64,000 bases of DNA from Sesamum alatum (GCA_034509735.1 JACGWO010000006.1:33473141-33537140), one strand, 5' to 3'. Numbered from the stretch's first letter, positions 47,711-60,704 are shown. Translations and numbers: made by a program. The notes: a model not told the origin generated them from the sequence alone.

Positions 47711-50700
47711 GTGCATTCTGCCCCCCTGTGTTTTATTGTTAGACTCAGTGAATTGTTGGACTGCTTTTCTGATGCATTTTTGTTTTTTTTCATTTGTTTA
47801 TATGTGAAGAGTTTTGAATACCATGATGTGTGGTTTTGGCCTGGTGGAAAGTTTATGTCTGAGCCTAAACTAGGATATGTGGGAGGGAAAAAAGCAGTCT
47901 TTGAAAAAATAGACATAGACTTTTTATGTTTGAATGAATTTGGGGCAATGTATGAAAAAACTGGGGGAAGAAAATTCTGTTTGAACTTTTTCTATAGAAT
48001 CCCAACAGCACCTGTAGAGTATGGCATGAGAAAGATACGAAATGAGTGCCCGGACCTCTGTTTAGTTGATTCGCAGAATGCCTATAGAAGGTTAGATGTT
48101 CCTATTGAGATATTTGTAGAGGAGGATGAGGGGAGACCATTTCAGGTGATGGATAGGGAGGGTAACATAATTCCTATACAAGAAGAAGAAATACTTCAGT
48201 TGTTAGATGGGATAAGTTTTGATGAGGTTGATGGGGAGTCAGGGGCAAGGGATGAGGGTGGAAAAAATGCAAGTGTGGAGGGTGAAGGTGTAAGGATTGA
48301 GGGTGAAAAAACAGCAAGTGTGGATGGTAAAGGGGTATGGGATGAGGGTGAAAAAACAGCAAGGATGGAGGGTGAAGAAATAAGGGATGAAGGAAAAAAA
48401 AGAAAGGGGAAAAGGGTGGTGAGTGATATGTTCACAGAGTCCTCATCAGAGTTCGATGACTCATCTGATGAGGACTATAGACAGCCTGAAGGGGAAGAGA
48501 GTGAATCTAATGCCCCTAATGTTGTGTTGGAGGACATTGAGGATATTACTGATGAAGATATCTTTTTGAATAAGAATCCAAGCAAGACAGAGTTGATGAA
48601 AAAGCTGAAGATGTTCAAAAAAATGAACAAACAAAAGATGAAAGAACAAGCTAAATTAAATGGACAATCTGTGGATGCTGAAAATAAGTTGTTTAGTGAG
48701 GCTGATTCTGATGAAGAATTTGACAAACAGGAGTCAATAATGAGGATGTACCCAACCATCCTAGTTACAAAGAATCTAAAAATGCAAAAGGGGTAGAATT
48801 GGTTGTGGGGATGACATTTGTGAGTGTCAAGCAGTACAGGGAGGCCCTGAGGGATTGGTGTGTGAAAAAGGGGTATGACATTGAATTTATCAAAAATGAC
48901 AACAGTAGAATCACTTCTAAGTGCAAGCATGAGGCATGTGATTGGAGAATCCATGCTTCTCCAATAATGAAAAGCCCAACTTTCCAAATTAAAGCTATCA
49001 AGGCAAACACACTTGTCGAAGAACATATGATAACTCTTTGGCTAAAGCCACCTATCTAGCCAAAAGAATTGAAAAGGCAATCAGAGATAATCTAAGAATT
49101 CCTATTGAACAATTGAAAAACACAATTATGAGGAAGTGTAATGTGGATGTAAGTAGATGGAAGGTAATGAGGGCCAAGAGACAGGCTTTAGATGCAATTA
49201 GGGGGGCTGATGCAATACAATATGGGATGCTTTGGGATTATTGTGAGACACTAAGGAGCTGCAATCCAGGGAGTAAAGTGTTACTCAGGAAAGTAGAGGG
49301 TCTGATCCACCAGTGTTTGACAAATTTTATATGTGCCTGAGTGCAATGAAAAATGAATTTTTGGCTAGGTGTAGAAGCATGATAGGTCTTGATGGATGTT
49401 TTTTGAAAACCTGTTATAGTGGGCAATTATTGGTGGCAGTGGGAAGGGATGGAAATGACAACATGTGCCTATAGCACTTGTTGTAGTCCCAGTTGAAAGC
49501 AAGGAAAACTGGTTTTGGTTTTTGAGGGAATTGTTGGAGGACATGGGGGATTGAGGACAAGTAGATGGAGCTTTACATCTGACAGACAAAAGGGCTTGGT
49601 GGAGGCATTTGAAAGAACTTGTGCCTAATAGTGAACACAGATATTAGTCAACAATCTATGTGAGAGCTTCAACAACTACATCCTAGAAGCAAGAGACAAG
49701 CCAATCCTAACCATGATTAAGTGGATTAGAGTCAAGCTGATGGTAAATATTCAAAAAAAGAGAGAATTCATGGAAAAGTATTGTGGTGATATATGCCCAA
49801 ATATCCTAAAGAAAGTGAACAAGCAATAACAAATAGCAAGAAATTGCTTTGTGAGGTGGTGTGGAGGGACTGAGTATGAGGTAGACCATTACACCAACAC
49901 TTTTGTGGTGGATCTACAAAAGAAGACCTGCACATGTGGCCATTTTCAGTTGTCAGCATATCCATGCCCACATGCATGTTTTGCCATTGCAGCAAAGAGG
50001 TCCAAATTGGAGGATTATGTAGATAACTGCTACAAGAAAGATTGTTATTTGAAGGTTTATGAAGAAATGATTCATACAGTGCCTGGGGCAAGGGATTACA
50101 TTAACACAACATATCAACCCCTTAACCTCCAAAGATAAAGAAGAAGTTGGGAAGGCCAAAGAAGATGAGAAGGAAGGGGCCTGATGAAGTGCAGACATCA
50201 AGTTGCAGAAAAGGCCTCACCCACACATGCAGCAAGTGTTTTGAAGTAGGCCACAACAAGAAAAGCTACAAAAATGCAGCTCATCCAAAGTCCAAATTTT
50301 ACCAGGTGCTGTTTTCAGTGTTTTTCTTGTTATATTTGTTGTTTTCAAATCTAATTAAAGTTCTGTTTTGGGACAAGGACCTACACCGCAGCCTGATAAA
50401 GTGTAGACCTCAACGCATGATTCTCCACCATTAAGCCAATCCCAACCCCAAATTCAGCCTTTTTAGAATCAAAGTGCAAGTGTAAGTATTCATGCCCACT
50501 TTTACATTACTGAATTATTTATATTTTAAGCCACTTTTACGTTCATAGAGTAAATTAAACTTGTTTAAATTTGCAGCAACAAGTTGGGTATGAAAGGAAA
50601 AGAAATGAAGCTTTATTGGGAAGGAGGAATTCCAATCCAACTCCAGTTGTTCAACCTCCATCTGTTCCATCTTCAATCGTCAATGAAGGGGCTTCAACCA

Positions 50701-50789
50701 CTGTTAGGAGCATAAACAAACGACCAACAATTATGGAGGTTTTGCAGAATATAAGGGACCGCTCAAAAAGAAGGGCATGGAGACCATGA
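47711..50789 (+). pseudogene. MULE transposase pseudogene (MULE-2)
   Basis: N-terminal PB1-like region (FEYHDVWFWPGGKFMSEPKL; the true start is uncertain). An acidic linker with tandem repeats follows (48243-48405). Then a MuDR-type region (CKHEACDWRIHASP, about 48930); the MULE core start with RSMIGLDGCFLKT (about 49390); D in LTDRQKG (about 49576); E in LCESFNNYI (about 49655); a SWIM finger CTCGHFQLSAYPCPHACFAI (about 49930-49990); and a knuckle CSKCFEVGHNKKS whose last Cys is replaced by Tyr (about 50226-50270). Frame changes lie near 48795, 49010, 49340, 49465 and 50130; stops near 49550 and 49628. The segment between the second D and the E is mostly deleted. It is non-functional. Confidence 0.87.
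48243..48405 (+). repeat. Minisatellite in the transposase linker, about 3 units of 57 bp
   Basis: Units built on 'gatgagggtgaaaaaacagc' and 'aaggatggagggtgaag'. They translate to repeats of the form DEGEKTASVDGKG / IEGEKTASVEGEG. The unit stays in frame, so it lengthens an acidic disordered linker. Confidence 0.8.
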
Positions 50790-51149
50790 TATTGTGTTAG
50801 AAATTGGGCATTTTTTTGAGTTTGTTTTTGATTGAAACAATGTCATTTGGGTTGTGCCTTGTTCAGTTTTTGTTAGGTTAAGCATTGTTCAGTTTTTAGC
50901 AATTAGCAGGTTATGCATTGTTCAGTTTTTGGCAGTTTTTTATGAATTGTTTTTGACTGAAATAGTGCACTTTTTATGATTTTTATGTTAGCAATTGGCC
51001 ATTTGAATGAATGATTTTGTTTTAATGAATTTGGTGATTTAGTGATTCCGTGTTTTTGGTTTATACCTAGTGTGCATTTATATTTGCTATTATTGAATTT
51101 GATTCACTGTAACAGGGTAACAACATTAGTGAATTCCAGGCCAAAACTA

Positions 51150-52297
51150 GGCTTAAAGGCATTTTTGGTCCTGTAACTATAGGTCATTCTCATTTTAGTC
51201 CAGTAACTTTCTAGGGTTTTAAAACAGTCCTATAACTTTTAAATTTGCTCAATTTTGATCCATTTTTTGTCGGATTTTTATCTAAACTTGCCAGAAAACG
51301 TCACCAAAATCTGACGTGTCAATTTAAATTGGGAAAAAATGATTTTATTGGCTAATTGTATATGATGTGGCATTTAGTGGCCACGTCATGTGGATGACAT
51401 GGATTTGGAAGGGAAATTACATAAATATATTTTATAATTTAAAACAATGATATAATATATATTTATTATATACATAATATATATTATATATATAAAATGT
51501 ATATGGGACGGCGACGTCGCCTAGACTATTCTAGGCGACGTTGCCGTCGCCCAGAAGGAAAGGGGGCGACACTGTCGCCCCCGATTTGGGCGACGGGTCG
51601 CCTAGAAAATGGGCGAATCGTCGTCGCCCTAACAGGGCGACGGTGGCTCGCCCTAAATCGCCGTCGCCGCCAGTTATGTGTATGTAATATATATATATAT
51701 GTATTATATACTTACATATGTAAAATTTAAATATTATAAGTTTATATATTTGTTTATTTCAAATGCATATGATAAATATTATGTGTATTAAATAATATAA
51801 TTTTACAAAATTTGATATATTTTTTTATTTTATATTTAATTAAATATTTGTATTATTATTTTAAAATGAAAGAAGAAGAAAAATATTATTTAAATTTTAA
51901 AACAATGAATTAAAAATGATTTAATTCAACAAAGTAAAAATATAAAAAAAAAATTACTATTTTATATTAAATACAAAGAATTGTAATATTTGAACATAAT
52001 ATAACTTAATGCTTAATGCCTCCTTGGCAACTAATGCCATGTCACATATTATTTTTTTTAATTAAATCCATGTAGTTGCCATGTCATATACAATTAGCCA
52101 ATAAAATCGTTTTTCCCAATTTAAATTGTCACGTCAGATTCCGGTGATATTTTCCGGCAAGTTTAGATAAAATTCAGCAAATAGTGGACCAAAATTGAGC
52201 AAATTTAAAAGTTACAAGACTGTTTTGAAACCCTAGAAAGTTACTGGACTAAAATGAGAATGGCCTATAGTTACAGAACCAAAAATGCCTTTAAGCC
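51150..52297. mobile_element. Non-autonomous MULE nested in MULE-2
   Basis: Ends GGCTTAAAGGCATTTTTGG, with TIRs of about 250 bp (51150-51400 pairs with about 52045-52297, sharing 'ttaaattgggaaaaa' and 'cattctcattttagtcc'). The perfect 9-bp duplication CCAAAACTA lies at 51141-51149 and 52298-52306. The interior is AT-rich except for a hairpin array at 51515-51654. It has no coding capacity. Confidence 0.92.
51515..51654. repeat. Array of five GC-rich hairpins with a GGCGAC/GTCGCC motif
   Basis: Perfect stems in a row: 51515-51525 with 51530-51540 (11 bp); 51562-51570 with 51574-51582 (9 bp); 51589-51594 with 51597-51602 (6 bp); 51611-51616 with 51624-51629 (6 bp); 51634-51640 with 51648-51654 (7 bp). 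All are variants of GGCGAC paired with GTCGCC. The flanks are almost pure AT. Function is unknown. Confidence 0.85.
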
Positions 52298-52584
52298 CCA
52301 AAACTAAAGCAAATATGACACAATTCATTGCAAAATAAATAGACAATTTTCTAGAATTTTACAGTGTTGTTGAAGAGAGAAGAAAATTAAGGGCAAAAAT
52401 GAGGAAAAAAATGAGGGCAAAAGTGTTTTGGAGGAAAAAATGGATGAAATAAACAAGTGTAATTAAAACACAGGGGGTAAAATGCATTTTATCATAATTC
52501 AGCACAATAAGAGTAAAAGTGTCCTTAAACAGGCCAAAATTAGGCCCCCAGCCGCACTACAAGCGCGTGCAAAACACATCCGGA

Positions 52585-53028
52585 CACTACAAGAAAATGG
52601 AAAATTAGCGACAAAAAAATCAAATGATAATTTTAATATTGTCACTAATTATATATATTTAGTGACAAGAATGTTTATTTTTTCACAACAATGAAATTTA
52701 TGATTTTAATAATTAATATTCTTTTGTAAAAATTATTATTAGTGACAAAAAATGTGCACAAAGTTGTCACTAAATACAATTAGTGACTCCATGTATAGTG
52801 ACAACCTAGTGACAATGAATAATTGTTATCACTATATTGTGTTGTCACTAAATTGTCACTATAGATGTGTCACTAATTGTATTTAGTAATAATTTTATAC
52901 ACAAATTTTGTTACTAATAATTATATAGTGACAAGATGAAAAATATTGTCACCTAATACATATTTTTAGTGACAATTTTTAAATTATTATTTGATATTTT
53001 GTCATTAATAGCATATTTTCTTATAGTG
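52585..53028. mobile_element. CACTA-type MITE, 444 bp, nested in MULE-2
   Basis: Ends CACTACAAGAAAAT and ...ATTTTCTTATAGTG, with 3-bp target duplication GGA (52582-52584 and 53029-53031). It is full of subterminal TTGTCACTA / TAGTGACAA words in both orientations, as in CACTA (En/Spm) elements. It has no coding capacity. Confidence 0.88.
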
Positions 53029-53159
53029 GGACGAAGGGGGCTTGCTTGCTATATTTTGAAAAACTCAGGGAAGTTTTTTGTTGGTTATTTTTTCACAGGA
53101 AATTTTTTATAAATATTTTTTAAAACACAGGGGTAAATTGCACTTTACCCAATTTTGAT

Positions 53160-54930
53160 TATTCAAATTTAAATACTAATTTGTAGAACTATAGTATTTG
53201 GTGAGCGTATAGTTTTTTATTATTATTCAAGTATTTCGTGCATAAATTAAGGATTAGTTTGGATAATTTCATACATTGCAAGTTAATGATTTCAAATCAT
53301 TCAACTTTTATCCTGATGTATGGTTTTTGAAATACTGATGAAGTTCAATTTTTTTTAATATTAAGTCATTTGAAATCTTTATTTTATCCTTTTAAATCAA
53401 AATCCTTTCATTCTAATGTAGCATAAAATATTCAGTATTTCTTTGATAAATATAGTCGAGTAATTGATTAACATTACTAGACTACTAGTATTGATTTTGG
53501 ACTAAGGTAATACCAAATTAAGAAATATCGCTATATATGAATAATGCATATATTTCTAAACTATATGACTCAATTGATTTGCATAGCAGACTAAAATTGT
53601 GTTTGGCTAAACTTATTTAAAATATTTTATAAGTACTTACATTTTATAAGATATTTTAAGAGTTTGTAAGATGTTGGATTTTATTTTAAAAATAAATTTT
53701 AAAAGCGTATGTATAAAATGAGATATTAAAACTTGTAAGATACTTTCACATGTTATAATTAGATATTAGGGTGTTTGGCATTACAAGCACTTTTTATTGA
53801 CAAAATGATCAAAAAAGACATGATACTATTAAATTCAAGTAGTTATTTCTTGACATATTTTGTATCTAATATTTTTAAAATACTTTCATAAATATTATAC
53901 ATTAGTTTGACTCCAAATAAATATTTAATTGATAATCATATTTTACAAAACTGAAAATTTTGACATGAGAATTATTACAAATATAATCTAATTGAATTTT
54001 CATAAATGTTTTTTTTTTTTAAGGGAAATTTTCATACATGTTAGACGTCATAAGATTAGGGTGAGAGAGAGAGAAGGATCCTTTGTCGTTCAAAACTGTT
54101 GTAAAATATTTGAAGGTTAGAATTGAAATATAGACAAACTAATGAGAATATTTTTCTTTTATGGAATATTAATTATATAGAACTTATAATATATTTTTTA
54201 AAAAAAATAGGTAAAATTAATTTTTTTTTAAGATCTTTAAGATCCAAAACTTCTCGCGGTTTTACGCAATTTGGTTCAATTTTTTGAAGACGACAACAGA
54301 TTAATAATTTTCAAGATAATAAAGAAAAAGAAGAAGAAGAAAAATTGATGTAGCGTGCAATGCCATTGGTATCCTATTGCACGAGACTTTGTCTACTATG
54401 GCTTCATCACGCGATTTTATTTTGAAAAGACGTTTCACCAGAAAAAAGAAATTTTGAGATTTATATTTCAAGCTCTTCATTCGCAACCAATATGAGATGC
54501 ATGTCTATATCATCAGCCCCCTAGACGAAAAGATATGGTTGGGCACATAGCCTTATTACCTTTTACGACATCAAATGATATAATGTGCGATGCGGTTAAT
54601 ACTCCGTTGCATGAGATATTATCCATCCTGACTTCATATGAACCTTCTAATTTGGTTCTTAAAGACGTCTAAGTAGAAAAAGGAGACCTTGAGGCTTAGA
54701 AATCACCCAAGATAAAGAAAAAAAGAAAGAGAAAGCAAAAAGAAAGAGAAAGCAAAAGAAAAGAAAGAAAGAAAGAAAGATCTTTGTATTTTTTGTAATA
54801 AAGAACTTCACTCATCCAAATTCTTCTTTTCTTTTTTAGGTAAATGTAAATTTCACTCATCCAAATTCTTTATAATAATAATAATAAAAATAATAATAAT
54901 AGTAATAATAATAATAATAGTAATAGTAAA
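53160..54930. other. AT-rich DNA, no gene; two microsatellites
   Basis: No coding frame with a recognisable domain. A purine-rich (GAAA)n-like tract lies at about 54715-54782 and a (TAA)n tract at about 54865-54930, just next to the following element. The frame at 54301-54486 (minus) has no recognised similarity. Confidence 0.4.
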
Positions 54931-55852
54931 GGTTAATTACACTTAGATCCCGTCTAAAAATACAAAATTATATTTTTTCTCAAAAAATTTTGATTCATAT
55001 AAATTATTAAAAATATAATTAATTTTTCATTCACCAACGACTATTTTTTATCCAATAAAAATAATTCATAAACAGGGATGTCACAGGTTGGAACCCGAGC
55101 TTGGAACAGGTTTGAAGCCTTAATCGGGTCCTGAGGCGGTCTCTGGTCTTAGTGTTTTGAATTCAGACCCGACCTCAACACAATCCTTTTAATTTACACA
55201 CCTTTTATATGTTTTATATATACTTATATAAAATGTATTTATACTTATATGAAAAAAGATGTTATATCTTATTTACACTTACATATAATACATAAACTCA
55301 ATATTTTTAGACATTAAAACAATGATTAAATAGTTTATAGATATTCTAATGTATATCTAAGTAACACCGATTTGAAATATTTTAAAATTTTAAAACCTAA
55401 ACATGCACATATAAATTTATAAAAAAAAAATCAATAATATTATTGCCTCATATTTATATAATCCTATTATTTATTTAAAAAACATATATATTTGTAAATA
55501 TTTTCAAAATATTAAACTGCCACTGGGTCCTAGGTTGAGTCGAGTGGGGTCGGTTAGGTCCGTGGACCAAAAATTTCTTGGCAGGTCGAGTCCCAGGTTT
55601 TGACAAACCAATCCCACAGTCGAACCGTTGTCATTCTTATTCAGAAACAATATTTTATTACAATTACACTCTTTTGACTTAATTTATATATATTATATTA
55701 CTCCCTTGCAAGTATAAATGTATTACTACGATATTCTTATCAATAGACTTGTAAACGTAGAATTCTTAGACAAGGTGTAACAGTAATTTAAAAAGCTTTT
55801 TGAGTGAAAATCTAATTTCTTATTTTTGAAGGGGTCTAAGCGTAATGAACCC
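54931..55852. mobile_element. MULE-type TIR element with a nested hAT-like insert
   Basis: Ends GGTTAATTACACTTAGATCC and ...CTAAGCGTAATGAACCC are inverted repeats (about 60 bp, imperfect). Flanks TAATAGTAA and TAATAACAA agree at 7 of 9 positions, an eroded target duplication. The ends match the family at 62113-62621 ('ggtctaagt(a/g)t'). A second element lies inside at 55074-55640. Confidence 0.65.
55074..55640. mobile_element. hAT-like non-autonomous element, nested
   Basis: The ends AGGGATGTCACAGGTTGGAA and ...CCGTTGTCATTCTT are weakly inverted, rich in 'gggtcgggt'-style words (gacccgacctc, gagtggggtcggttagg). The 8-bp flanks TCATAAAC and TCAGAAAC differ by one base. End style and 8-bp duplication suggest hAT. 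It has no coding capacity. Confidence 0.55.
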
Positions 55853-56312
55853 TAATAACAATAATAATTATTTTTTTCTTCTTGACCAAAAGCTAGCTTG
55901 TGAAACATAAAAGAGTTTGACCAAGGTTCAAATGTGAGTAGAAAACACAGTGATAAAATAATAGAAAAGTTGAATTGTTGCAGCTATGGTATCATTACAG
56001 ATGCAGTTATTTGCGTGGACAATAATAAAAATGGATTTTTGAATTCTTGAATTCCCCACCAATCAGAAATGTGTTGACCACATGAACCACCCACATGCTA
56101 TCAATAATGTCTTGCAACTTTCATCCAAGTGGGAAACATATGTTGGTGCCTATACATACTCAATAATGTGCATTTTCACTAAGTAAATAACTCCATCACC
56201 TTAATTTACTATTTTGCCAAAGCCCCACAACAACCACATTCTCTCTATTACGATTAAATAAAATCGATAAGTTCTGATCTCCATTAATCATCGTTTATCA
56301 TGATTCAAGTTA
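55853..56312. other. Short AT-rich spacer, no gene
   Basis: Nothing recognisable. A (TAA)n-like remnant adjoins the preceding element. Confidence 0.4.
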
Positions 56313-56322
56313 TAATTAAATA

Positions 56323-56704
56323 AGTAAAATTATATTTTTAGTTCTATAATTTTAGGTTGTTAGCACTTTTAGTCCTATGACTTACTTCGTTTACACATTT
56401 AGTCTTCTTTTTTTTAACAAATTTAGTCCAACACATATTAGTTTTGGTCATTTTTTGACAAATTTAGTCCTATGTTGGCAAATTTGATCCTGATGGCATA
56501 TGATTACAAGACCAAAAATAAGATCTACTTGAGTGAGAATAGGACCAAAATTGTCAACACATGACTAAATTTGCCAAAAAGACCAAATATGAGATGTTCA
56601 GGACCAAATTCGTCAAAAAAATGACTAAATATGTAAATAAAATAAGTTACAGGACCAAAAGTACTAACGACCTATAGTTACAGAACCCAAAATATAATTT
56701 TGCC
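56323..56704. mobile_element. MULE-type MITE, 382 bp, palindromic
   Basis: Ends AGTAAAATTATATTTTTAG and ...AAAATATAATTTTGCC, with inverted arms running through 'tagtcct' / 'aggaccaaa' words for most of the length. Flanks TAATTAAATA (56313-56322) and TAATCAAATA (56705-56714) agree at 9 of 10 positions. It has no coding capacity. Confidence 0.78.
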
Positions 56705-56714
56705 TAATCAAATA

Positions 56715-58968
56715 TTTGCTATGGTCTTTAGTTGTAGCTAATGGGACATCATTTATATAAACAACAATTGATAGTTTTCCTACATACTTACTTACATACA
56801 TATATATACATAATTAATTTGTATGTACATGAGTTTAATCACAAATTATTTGATTCGGGGGTTAAAGAATTTCTTTTTAAAGTAGTAATTACATATATGA
56901 TTATATTAATATTTTGATAAACTGAGTTATACAATTAATATATCAATATGACTAAAAATAATAAATCAATTATAATAACTTACATAAAGTGAGACAAATA
57001 CCCACATATCCAGTGAAACTCGAATCCATAATCACTAATAAGGCTCCTTTTGTTTCTTTTGGAGTTTATGGCATACACATAAATCAGGCGTTCATCATTT
57101 CTCGACTCTATGTTTTTTTAATTCTACATCCCATACTTCGCCTTTTCACAATTCAATTGATTTATTACCCGAATTATAAAGAATTCTTCATTTTCGAATT
57201 ATAATACTTAAAAGGTTATAATCATGCGCGTTTCATTTTAAAATATATATATATTAACAATTAAATACATTATCTGAGTTCATGATTTTTTGTTTGGTCC
57301 GATTCTAATTACAACATTAAATTAATTATCACATAATATCAAATTATAAGTTGGTTGTTTAATATGCCTTAGGAAAAAAAACTAATGGAATATGAAAAGA
57401 CATATTAGAGACTTTTTTTTTTTCGGCACAACAACTTAAAATTCAATAAAATAATAAATAAATTACAAATACAAGTTATTAACAATTAATTATTAGACAT
57501 ACACTTTACCAGCACAAAATCCAAGTTCTTGACAGCTTATCACTAAGAAAAAGAATAAAATAAAACATACACACACATACATATATAAATATATATAATT
57601 GAATCCTTAATTGCACTTATGGCTCAAATATTATAAAATTTTGATGCATTAATTGAAGAAGATGGCTCCTCTTTAACTCACAATTGAAATTCGATCCCAA
57701 CTCCCAATTAATTAAAATGCATTAATGAGTTCGTGCTTCCAAAGTTGTCTATAAATTAAAATATATATATATAAATCTCTCACATCAAACTTCTGTCTCT
57801 ACTTCTTTAATTAATACACAGCCTACGAATAAAACAAACCATACAATCATTGCACTGTCCGTTGTGAGATTGCACAAATTTAAACAGGACCTAGGAACTA
57901 CATACATATTGTCATTTTATGTGTAAAATTAATTTAAATATATGACAAGAAATTATAAAAAAAATGAAAATTAAACAAAAATGGGACCATAAAAATGATG
58001 GGGTTTAACATTATCTCCAAATGCAGACAATAAAGGAAGAAAACAGGTTTCTGTAGTAATTAAGAGGGTGGGGAAAGAAACAATCGTCAAGTTACATATA
58101 TTAGAAGAGAACATGGGGTACGTACGTAGAATTAGAACAACAACAAATGACATAAATGCTTAAATTTTTGTTTGTGTTTTAAGAGGTTGTTGTGTTGGTC
58201 AATCTATGTTTGCTAGTCTTGTTAAAAATGTTCCTTGTTTCCTGCCATTTCACCCACAGTTTTCTCAAATTTCAGAGGATTATGTATTTAATTTAAATTA
58301 GTAATTTAATTTGTTCATTGCGCTTATTTTTAAAGATATTTGATTTTACACTTGTCGAGTGATTGACAGAAATGCTCCAAGATATTCAAAAATACGAGTT
58401 TGTTTAGACTGTTGGACATTTTTTAAGAGTATATGTAATGAAGTCGATCGAGTAGGGATGGACCGGTAATGAGGTGAAAGCAAAAAATAAGTTTGTGTGT
58501 ATATTTTTATTTTGTTGAATAATATGTTTTGTTGTTAACTTCTTGTGATTTGAAGGGAAAGCAAATGCATACGAAGGATCGATGCATATAGAAAGATTTG
58601 GAGTCGTGTTGTATTAGCATTAATGATATTGGTTCAAGATCGTTGGGACCTCAAGGATAGTCCAAGCAGGATAAGTGTTGGAGATTTTAGAAAACAAGGA
58701 AATGTTAAGTTTGTTGGGAAGTCCTCAACTCTATGATATTTAAGTTCGTTTAGGTGTGAGATCAAGGAAAAAACAAAGGTCCTTCTCTCAAAAATGATGT
58801 AACTTAACCCCAAATGGCTCTGGAGTATTTATAGAGTCAAATCTCCGAACTTGTCTAATTCCACATGTCGAAATCTCCACTAGCCGAGTGCCAAATGTCA
58901 ACGGTGGTGAATCTAGCTCATCATCTGGTCCAAATGGGGTAAAATGCACAGATTTTTGGTCCTAGTTT
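56715..58968. other. AT-rich DNA, no gene
   Basis: No recognised coding region. 58560-58960 is less AT-rich and has a TATA-like 'ggagtatttatagag' near 58821, which recalls an LTR remnant, but no partner LTR or internal domain was found. Confidence 0.35.
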
Positions 58969-59404
58969 CACTACAAAAAAATATAATATTAGTGACGAGA
59001 TTATCAAGTAACAATTTTCAATTGCCACAAAAAATATGTTTTGAGTGACAACAACTCTGATCTTGTCAGTATATAATTATTAGTGACAATAACTATGTAT
59101 AAAGTTGTTACTATAGATATAATTGTCACTATGTTGTTAGTATACATGTGTGGCTAATTGTTCTAGTAACAAAATAGTGCCTTAAATTGTCACTTATTTG
59201 AAATGCTAATTACAATGTTTACAATTGAATGCACAATATTTTATCGTTAATTCTTGCTAATTATATTTTTTACAAAATAATTATCACTATTAAAACTTTG
59301 AAATTTATTATTGTGATAAAATAAAAATTATTAACTATATATATATATATATAATTACTGACAATATTAAAATTGTCACTATTTTTTTTTTTTTTTTTTT
59401 TGTG
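58969..59404. mobile_element. CACTA-type MITE, decayed
   Basis: The left end CACTACAAAAAAATATA and many subterminal 'attgtcac' / 'gtgacaat' words match the pattern of 52585-53028. The right end runs into a T-tract (about 59380-59400) and 'ttgtgg', so the terminal inverted repeat is eroded. No 3-bp duplication was found. Confidence 0.6.
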
Positions 59405-59831
59405 GCTAACGCGCCTTTCTACATTCATTAGATAATTACATAGGTTGAAGATGCTGAGGTTGAGAATATAACTAGTTATATGAAATAATTGTTGTTCTCG
59501 TTCTAGTTGTATTTATATTTCTTTAAATTATTTACCAGGTATACTTGTATTTTTGTTATATGATGTTTATAGGATACTAATACTTGAGCAATGTATTTTT
59601 TTTAAAATTTACGTATTGTACTGATGTGTTAGAGATATTAAATATTAAATACTTTTTTTCTTCAACGATTAAATTAGATGAGGTGATCATTCAACATGAA
59701 ATAACAGTAAGGCCAAACAAGAAGTTTCAGATTCCAATCTCACCCCCACCTATTTATGACAAAAAGAGTTTCATGTGCATGACTTGACAAGAAAAGATAT
59801 GCAGTGCACTTGAGAGGACGTGTTGGAGATA

Positions 59832-60704
59832 CACTAAAAGAAATATAACTTTTTATTATGGATAATTATCATAGTTAAAAATAAAAAATCGTGGCAAATA
59901 CTATTTAATCACAACTGTGCAGCGGCTATTAACTATTTTTTTGTGCAGGCGAGGTCAAAACATTAGCTACAACTAAAAATTATGGCAAATATTTTTGTTA
60001 TAGGTAAAACCATGACAAATGTAGATTAACTGTGGCCAAAATTTATGTTTTCGCATCGATTTTATTTAACCGTGGTAAATAGTATTGATTGACCATAATT
60101 CTTATATCATAGTGCTTCTGTGGTTTTAGAAATTACATCTAGCACCACTAAGGTTTGTTTCCGTCTAACAAAAGATCATCCCCCATTAGTAAAAAAATTC
60201 ATCAAATTTGCTAATATCAACAAAAAAATTAAATAAAATTCCATATATATTTATCAACGATTGGCTTATTGCAGGCCAGACAAATCCTTTTTCTGATCAA
60301 ATTACCCGTATATATTTTCACACGCGAATGCATGTGATGATATACATCTTTACCCTTATAAGGGTAATTTGGTCAAAAAAAATTGTTTGATCTGCAATAA
60401 GTCAATAATAAGTCAATCGCTACATAAAAATTGATTTTTCGCTTCACTGTAAATAACCATGGTAAATCGATACTATTAACCACAATCAATAAAGCCAATG
60501 CAAATACTTATCTTTTACCACGGTTAATCAATATTTGCCGTGGTTTGCCATTCTCAAAACATTTGTCATAGTTTTAGCCATGGTTTTGGCCACACTTGCA
60601 GAAACAACAGCTAATGGTCGTTGTGATGCCGTTGTTAATTTATATTCGCCACGATTTTTTTACTTTTGCCATAATAATTAACCGTAGCGAAAAAATTTCT
60701 AGTG
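59832..60704. mobile_element. CACTA-like palindromic element with internal insertion
   Basis: Left end CACTAAAAGAAATAT (59832), right end ATTTCTAGTG (60704). The outer arms (59832-60090 and about 60440-60704) are inverted copies rich in 'accatgg', 'ttgccac' and 'cgtggcaaat'. The centre (about 60120-60440) is a second inverted repeat around 'caaattaccc...agggtaatttg'. The 3-bp flanks (ATA, AAT) do not match. It has no coding capacity. Confidence 0.6.

Larger units (their letters stand above)
46912..53151 (+). mobile_element. Autonomous-type MULE (MULE-2), 6.2 kb, decayed and nested
   Basis: Terminal inverted repeats of about 75 bp: TGGGTAAAGTGCAATTTACC on the left and its near-exact inverse on the right (ending ...CACTTTACCCA). 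They are flanked by the 8-bp duplication ATTTTGAT (46904-46911 and 53152-53159; a ninth T can be added with a one-base offset). It contains one MULE transposase pseudogene and two nested elements (51150-52297 and 52585-53028). A C-run of about 16 bases lies in the left TIR region (about 46985-47001). Confidence 0.9.

Noticed and set aside
58560..58960. Possible LTR of a retrotransposon
   Set aside because: A TATA-like box alone is not enough: no TG...CA ends, primer-binding site, polypurine tract or partner LTR was seen.
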